NCBI GenBank assembly: GCA_012960835.1
Contig: DUAL01000143.1
Location: forward strand, 1 to 27,691
Origin: Flavobacteriales bacterium
Lineage (GTDB): Bacteria; Bacteroidota; Bacteroidia; Flavobacteriales; BACL11
Direction of reading: 5' to 3'
Length of the DNA: 27,691 nt
Below the pieces are notes generated by a model. It was not told the DNA's origin, searched no databases, and saw nothing but the letters and a program-made list of their open reading frames with translations. Made by a program: the position numbers and the translations under genes. Shown piece after piece: positions 22,944 through 27,691 of the stretch. The first letter of the stretch is position 1; each line of letters begins with the position of its first letter.

Positions 22944-23510
22944 ATGGCAACAACAGCAGATTTTAGAAACGGATTATGCATTCAGCATAATGGAGACCCT
23001 TGGAAAATTGAATCGTTCCAACATGTGAAACCAGGAAAAGGACCAGCATTTGTGAGAACAAAAATCAGAAACCTTAACACTGGAAGATTATTAGAAAACA
23101 CCTTCACCTCAGGGGTTAAAATTGAAGTTATAAGAATAGAAAACAGAAAATATCAGTTTTTATATGCGGAAGGAAATGATTATCATTTGATGAACCTGGA
23201 CGATTATGAGCAAATAATGTTGCAAAAAGAGTTTATTGAAAATGTGGAATTCTTAAAAGAAGGAGAAAATGTTAATGTGCTGTTTCATGCTGACAAAGGC
23301 TTACCACTTTCTGCTGATTTACCTGCTCATGTAACACTTGAAATTACAAAAACTGAACCGGGAGTAAAGGGGAATACTGCCACTAATACCTTTAAACCAG
23401 CAACAACTGAAAGCGGTGCTGATATTCAAGTTCCTCTTTTTATAAATGAGGGAGATAAAATTAAAATTGATACTGTTAAAGGGGCATATCTTGAAAGAGT
23501 AAAAGGATAA
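22944..23510 (+). CDS. efp: Elongation factor P
   Basis: Binds ribosomes stalled at proline runs and stimulates peptide bond formation. The three beta-barrel domains fit 188 residues. The conserved loop is KPGKGPAFVRTK, with the tip Lys32 that is modified in many species. The EITKTEPGVKGNT segment and the C-terminal VPLFINEGDKIKIDT are family marks. An efp gene directly after lpxA is common in Bacteroidota. serC begins one base after the stop. Confidence 0.97.
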   Translation: MATTADFRNGLCIQHNGDPWKIESFQHVKPGKGPAFVRTKIRNLNTGRLLENTFTSGVKIEVIRIENRKYQFLYAEGNDYHLMNLDDYEQIMLQKEFIENVEFLKEGENVNVLFHADKGLPLSADLPAHVTLEITKTEPGVKGNTATNTFKPATTESGADIQVPLFINEGDKIKIDTVKGAYLERVKG

Positions 23511-23511
23511 A

Positions 23512-24576
23512 ATGAAGAAACATAACTTTTCAGCAGGCCCTTGCATTTTACCAAAAGAAGTATTGAAAGAAGCTTCCCAAGCAATACTAAATTTTAATAA
23601 TGATAATTTGTCATTAATTGAAATATCGCACAGAAGCAAACCTTTTATGGATGTGATGAAAAAGGCGATAGCCCTAGTAAAAGAACTTTTGGAAGTGCCT
23701 GAAGGGTATTCAGTTTTATTTTTGCAAGGAGGTGCAAGTTTAGAATTCTTAATGGTGCCATTTAATTTGATGAAAGAAGGCGGAAAAGCAGCCTACACCA
23801 ATACAGGTGCTTGGGCTAAAAAAGCAATTACAGAGGCTAAAAGTTTAGGAGATACTGTTGTTGTTGGCGATTCATCAGACAAAAATTATAATTACATCCC
23901 AAAAGGCTATGAAATCCCAAATGATGTAGATTATTTCCATTGTACATCCAACAACACTATTTATGGAACTCAAATGAAGAATTTTCCAACAGCTCCTACT
24001 CTTATGGTTTGTGATATGAGCTCGGATATTTTTAGCAGAACAATTGAGGTAAGTAAATTTGATTTAATTTATGCTGGGGCACAAAAAAACATGGGACCCG
24101 CAGGGACTACCTTAGTAATCGTAAAAGATGAAATTTTGGGAAAAACTGGAAGGAAAATTCCAACAATGTTGAATTACAATACGCACATCAGTAAAGGTAG
24201 TATGTTCAACACTCCCCCAGTATTTGCTATTTATGTATCTATGCTAACCTTGCAATGGTTAAAAGATTTTGGAGGGGTTGAAGCGATAGAAAAAACCAAT
24301 CAGGAAAAAGCTGATTTATTATATAGTGAGATTGATAGAAATCCACTTTTTGAAGGAACTGCAAATAAAGAAGATAGATCAAATATGAATGTTTGCTTTT
24401 TACTTACAGATAGCAGTAAAGAGGAAATGTTTAATAAAATGTGGCAAGAAGCTGGAATTAATGGACTAAAAGGACACAGATCAGTTGGAGGATATAGGGC
24501 TTCCTTGTATAACGCCTTACCAAATGAAAGTGTACAAATACTTGTAAATATAATGCGAAAATTAGAACAAAATTAA
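23512..24576 (+). CDS. serC: Phosphoserine aminotransferase
   Basis: PLP enzyme making 3-phosphoserine from 3-phosphohydroxypyruvate and glutamate. The opening KHNFSAGPCILPKEV, the phosphate-site FLQGGASLEF, the CTSNNTIYGT segment and the PLP-binding Lys192 in YAGAQKNMGPAGTT identify it. The end has GLKGHRSVGGYRASLYNA, where the Arg binds the substrate. The 354-residue length is normal. serA follows after one base, so the two serine genes form one unit. Confidence 0.97.
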   Translation: MKKHNFSAGPCILPKEVLKEASQAILNFNNDNLSLIEISHRSKPFMDVMKKAIALVKELLEVPEGYSVLFLQGGASLEFLMVPFNLMKEGGKAAYTNTGAWAKKAITEAKSLGDTVVVGDSSDKNYNYIPKGYEIPNDVDYFHCTSNNTIYGTQMKNFPTAPTLMVCDMSSDIFSRTIEVSKFDLIYAGAQKNMGPAGTTLVIVKDEILGKTGRKIPTMLNYNTHISKGSMFNTPPVFAIYVSMLTLQWLKDFGGVEAIEKTNQEKADLLYSEIDRNPLFEGTANKEDRSNMNVCFLLTDSSKEEMFNKMWQEAGINGLKGHRSVGGYRASLYNALPNESVQILVNIMRKLEQN

Positions 24577-24577
24577 G

Positions 24578-25537
24578 ATGATAAATGTATTAGCAAATGA
24601 TGGGATTTCCCAAGCTGGGATTGACACTTTAAAAACAAACGGGTTTAATATTGTAACCGAAAAAATTGCTCAGAAAGATTTGATTGATAAAATCAATACA
24701 GAAAATTATCAGGTGCTTCTGGTAAGAAGTGCTACTACTGTAAGAAAAGATTTAATTGATGCTTGCCCAAAGTTGAAAATAATTGGAAGAGGAGGGGTAG
24801 GTATGGATAATATTGATGTGGATTATGCTAGGGAAAAAGGATTAAAAGTAATCAACACGCCTACTGCATCTTCTGCTTCTGTAGCTGAACTTGTTTTTGC
24901 CCATTTGTTTGGAATGGTAAGATTTTTATATGCCTCAAATCGAGAAATGCCAATGGAAGGAGATACGCACTTTAAGGGTTTGAAGAAATCATTTGCCAGA
25001 GGGAGAGAATTAGCAGGAAAAACTTTGGGAATTATTGGCTTTGGAAGAATAGGACAAGAAGTAGCAAAACGAGCAATTGGTTTAGGAATGAAAATAATTG
25101 CACATGATAAATTCATAGATGAAGCAAACATCACTTTGGAGTTTTTTAATGGAGATAAAAAATCGTTCACCATTGAAACTGAAAGCTTAAAAGCAGTGCT
25201 TAAAAATTCAGATTTTATTACCCTTCACATTCCAAAAGATGGAGGTAAAGCCATAATAGGAGCAGAAGAAATTGGGATGATGAAAACAGGAGCTGGAATC
25301 ATCAATGCAGCAAGAGGCGGAGTGATAGACGAAACTGCCCTCATGTTTGCTTTGGACAAAGAGAAATTGGCCTATGCCGGTTTGGATGTTTTTGATAACG
25401 AGCCCAATCCATCTATTCATTTACTTATGCATGGAGCAGTCTCATTAACGCCACATATTGGTGCTGCAACCCTAGAAGCACAAGATAGAATAGGAACAGA
25501 ACTTGCTGAACAAATTTGCGCATATTTTAATAAATAA
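24578..25537 (+). CDS. serA: D-3-phosphoglycerate dehydrogenase, short form
   Basis: NAD-dependent 2-hydroxyacid dehydrogenase making 3-phosphohydroxypyruvate from 3-phosphoglycerate. NAD-binding GFGRIG is at 154-159. The catalytic triad is visible as Arg246 (AARGGVID), Glu275 (VFDNEPNP) and His293 (LTPHIGA). At 319 residues it lacks the C-terminal ACT domain, so feedback control by serine through that domain is not expected. An adjacent serC argues for this role over a general 2-hydroxyacid reductase. Confidence 0.92.
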   Translation: MINVLANDGISQAGIDTLKTNGFNIVTEKIAQKDLIDKINTENYQVLLVRSATTVRKDLIDACPKLKIIGRGGVGMDNIDVDYAREKGLKVINTPTASSASVAELVFAHLFGMVRFLYASNREMPMEGDTHFKGLKKSFARGRELAGKTLGIIGFGRIGQEVAKRAIGLGMKIIAHDKFIDEANITLEFFNGDKKSFTIETESLKAVLKNSDFITLHIPKDGGKAIIGAEEIGMMKTGAGIINAARGGVIDETALMFALDKEKLAYAGLDVFDNEPNPSIHLLMHGAVSLTPHIGAATLEAQDRIGTELAEQICAYFNK

Positions 25538-25539
25538 AA

Positions 25540-26754
25540 ATGGCAATAGTTCGCCCTTTTAAAGCAATTCGACCTACAAGAGACAAGGTGCATCTTTTTG
25601 CCTCTCGCTCCTACTTGACTTATTCAGATGATACTTTAAAAGAAAAGTTAGAACATAATCCTTTTACATTCTTGCATATCATAAATCCTGAGTATAAAAA
25701 AAAGAATAAGAAAAGTAATATTGAAAAATTCAAATTAGTAAAACAAAAATTTGAAGAGTTTAAAGCAAATGGAGTTTTAGTAAGTGAGGATAAAAAAATA
25801 TTCTACTTATACAAACAAAAAAGAGGTCCATATATTTTTGAAGGAATTATTGCAGCCTGTAGCGTTAAAGATTATTTAAACGGAACTATAAAAGTACATG
25901 AACATACCCTTACAAAAAGGGAGCAAATGTTTAAGGATTATTTAGATACTACTGGATTTAATGCTGACCCTGTTTTGCTAACCTATAAAGGAGAGAATGA
26001 CATCAATAATTTGATAGCATCTGTAAGTAAAACAAGGGCTGAATACAATTTCACCACTACTAACAAAGTACAACATCAGCTATGGCTAATTGATACTGAA
26101 AAAGAAATAAATCTTATTTGTAATACTTTTGCTGAAATTAATGATATTTATATTGCAGATGGGCACCACCGTACATCTTCTTCAGCACTATTGAGTCAAC
26201 AGAAAAATGCAGCAGATGAAAATAATTGCAATTATTTTATGAGTTTTTTAATTGCTGAAAACCAATTGAATATCATCAACTTTAATCGGTTAGTAAAAAG
26301 CTTGAATGGATTATCGGTAGCTGATTTTATAGCTCAAATTAAAAGCACTTATACATTGGTAGAATCTACTTTTGTAAAAGGGAAAAAGGAAGATGAAATT
26401 GGCATGTATTTGGATGGAAAATGCTATCTGCTTAGAGCAAAAAAAGGAAGTTATAAAGATGATTGTGTAAACCGATTGGACCCTGCTATTTTATCCTGCA
26501 ACATACTATCACCAATTTTGGGAATTCAAGATGAAAAAACAGATAAAAATATATCCTTTGTGGCTGGAAACATCCCAATGGCTGAAATAAAAAAAAGCGT
26601 TGATAGTGGTGCAAATGCTGTTGCTTTTATTTTGAAACCTATTCCTATAAAAGCATTAAAAGAAGTGGCGGATAAAGGAAAAATTATGCCTCCAAAAAGC
26701 ACTTATATTCAGCCCAAATTACGCTCAGGAATTACCATATACCCTATTGACTAA
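25540..26754 (+). CDS. DUF1015 family protein
   Basis: Conserved 404-residue protein of unknown biochemical function. The family marks are the N-terminal VRPFKAIRPTRDKVHLFASR, YLYKQKRGPYIFEGIIAAC and the invariant-looking IADGHHRTSSSALL (about residues 205-218), which resembles a metal or phosphate site. The C-terminus has VAGNIPMAEIKKSV and MPPKSTYIQPKLRSG. It starts 2 nt after serA. The position between serA and a PLP-handling gene suggests a link to serine or PLP metabolism, but that is inference from context. The stop overlaps the next start by one base. Confidence 0.88.
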   Translation: MAIVRPFKAIRPTRDKVHLFASRSYLTYSDDTLKEKLEHNPFTFLHIINPEYKKKNKKSNIEKFKLVKQKFEEFKANGVLVSEDKKIFYLYKQKRGPYIFEGIIAACSVKDYLNGTIKVHEHTLTKREQMFKDYLDTTGFNADPVLLTYKGENDINNLIASVSKTRAEYNFTTTNKVQHQLWLIDTEKEINLICNTFAEINDIYIADGHHRTSSSALLSQQKNAADENNCNYFMSFLIAENQLNIINFNRLVKSLNGLSVADFIAQIKSTYTLVESTFVKGKKEDEIGMYLDGKCYLLRAKKGSYKDDCVNRLDPAILSCNILSPILGIQDEKTDKNISFVAGNIPMAEIKKSVDSGANAVAFILKPIPIKALKEVADKGKIMPPKSTYIQPKLRSGITIYPID

Positions 26755-27392
26755 TGGGAATTGCTGACAACTTAAAAGCGATACGAAAAAACATACCGAA
26801 AGAAATTATTTTGGTTGCCGTTTCCAAAACTAAAACCAATGCTGATATATTAGAGGTCTATAATAGTGGACAAAGAATTTTTGGAGAGAATAAAGTGCAG
26901 GAATTAGTGAAAAAATCAGGCCTTCTCCCAGAAGATATTTCCTGGCATATGATAGGGCATTTACAAACAAATAAGGTAAAATTTATAGCTCCTTTCATTG
27001 CTTTAATTCATGGGGTAGATTCCTTAAAATTACTGAAAGAAATTGACAAACGAGCAGAGCAAAATAAAAGAATAATTGACTGTCTTTTGCAAGTACATAT
27101 AGCACAAGAAAGTAGTAAATTTGGTTTTGGAATAAATGAAATTCAGCAAGTAATAAAAGATGCTGTACAATTTAACAACATCAAAATTGTAGGGCTAATG
27201 GGGATGGCTACTTTCACCAATAATAAAGTGCAAATTTCAGAAGAATTTCAGTCCTTAAAAAATGTTTTTCAAGAAGTGAAAAATAATCAAATAACCATTT
27301 TATCAATTGGGATGAGTGGCGATTACCAAATTGCTATTGAAAAAGGCAGTACTATGGTGCGAATTGGCTCTGCAATTTTTGGCTCTAGATAA
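26754..27392 (+). CDS. yggS: PLP homeostasis protein, YggS family
   Basis: PLP-binding protein that keeps vitamin B6 and amino acid pools balanced. It is not known to be an enzyme. The PLP Lys25 is in LVAVSKTKTN. Other family motifs are FGENKVQEL, WHMIGHLQTNKVK, SSKFGF and the final MSGDYQIAIEKGSTMVRIGSAIFG. At 212 residues it is slightly short but complete. It is the last gene of the serine run; its stop is one base from that of the convergent secreted protein. Confidence 0.95.
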   Translation: MGIADNLKAIRKNIPKEIILVAVSKTKTNADILEVYNSGQRIFGENKVQELVKKSGLLPEDISWHMIGHLQTNKVKFIAPFIALIHGVDSLKLLKEIDKRAEQNKRIIDCLLQVHIAQESSKFGFGINEIQQVIKDAVQFNNIKIVGLMGMATFTNNKVQISEEFQSLKNVFQEVKNNQITILSIGMSGDYQIAIEKGSTMVRIGSAIFGSR

Positions 27393-27393
27393 A

Positions 27394-27691
27394 TTAATTA
27401 ACCACCACCCTTTTAATTCTTTTACTTTCCTCTGTTTTTATTTCTAAAAAGTAAATTCCTTTAGAGAGAGTTCCTCTTTCTAACTCATAAGTCCTTTGGG
27501 TTAAATCTTCTTCTTTCCAAACTTTTTGTCCTGTTATATCATAAAGGGTTAAGTTATAGTTGGATTTAATGTTTGTAATAGATATGATTGTACTTTTTGT
27601 AAATGGATTTGGGAAAATACTTATCTGTTGGCTTGGATTTTCTATTATGTCGGTGGATTGGAAAATGGTAACTGCCAAACTTATGGTATCA
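27394..27691 (-). CDS. T9SS type A sorting-domain protein, C-terminal part
   Basis: Only the last 99 codons are inside the window, and the frame stays open to the edge. So the apparent TTG start at 27678 is not a real start. The peptide has the type IX secretion C-terminal sorting domain: ISIFPNPFTKSTIISI, then YDITGQKVWKE, then LSKGIYFLEIKTEESKR ending in a basic segment and a final Asn. This domain directs export through the outer membrane by the T9SS and is then removed. The passenger domain lies outside the window, so the protein's job is unknown. Confidence 0.88.
   Translation of the reverse strand, partial: DTISLAVTIFQSTDIIENPSQQISIFPNPFTKSTIISITNIKSNYNLTLYDITGQKVWKEEDLTQRTYELERGTLSKGIYFLEIKTEESKRIKRVVVN

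Overview
The window is a gene-dense, AT-rich chromosomal segment from a member of the Bacteroidota, most likely Flavobacteriia or a close relative. Three kinds of evidence point there. The protein families are typical: a PorX-type response regulator with a PglZ domain, a type IX secretion sorting domain, a fused LpxC-FabZ and a CdsA-Psd pair. Clear Shine-Dalgarno sites are generally missing. TAnnTTTG promoter elements recur (8-15, 1752-1759, 6171-6178, 7991-7998, 8005-8012 on the minus strand, 11915-11922, 19700-19707). I see no tRNA, rRNA, CRISPR array or insertion sequence.

Layout. (1) 1-2431, plus strand: coaD, a TlpA-like thioredoxin lipoprotein and a class III sirtuin. (2) 2432-3873 is the one accessory patch. 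It holds a decayed C-terminal fragment of an LTA-synthase-type sulfatase (minus strand), a decayed plus-strand reading frame, an unassigned glycosyltransferase-like gene with a C-terminal membrane helix, and another frameshifted remnant. (3) 3874-6184, minus strand: a translationally coupled NUDIX hydrolase and intact LTA-synthase-like phosphoglycerol transferase. Their 5' end shares a CATG with the start codon of divergent pyrE. (4) 6183-8021: pyrE and an SRPBCC protein converge on birA, and birA diverges from rsfS through back-to-back promoters. (5) 8022-11853: rsfS, ftsH, a DUF2007 gene, a short cdsA and psd. (6) 11948-12895: a tandem duplication of small secreted proteins with 12 cysteines each, ending in a strong terminator. 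(7) 12918-14821: an O-methyltransferase and proline dehydrogenase. (8) 14818-18395, minus strand: porX, tsaE, an alanine-dehydrogenase-like gene and a DUF4258-like gene. (9) 18449-27392, plus strand: an HD phosphohydrolase, then lpxD, lpxC-fabZ, lpxA, efp, serC, serA, DUF1015 and yggS in tightly packed order. (10) 27394 to the window end, minus strand: the C-terminus of a T9SS-secreted protein.

Together these genes cover CoA, pyrimidine, biotinylation, serine and PLP metabolism, phosphatidylethanolamine and lipid A synthesis, ribosome silencing, membrane proteolysis and control of T9SS. Most of the window is ordinary core genome. The parts most worth a second look are the paired Cys-rich secreted proteins, the accessory patch with gene remnants, the shared NUDIX/pyrE start, and family members with altered key positions: the catalytic-His position of the Ald-like protein, the biotinyl-AMP loop of BirA, and a short CdsA.
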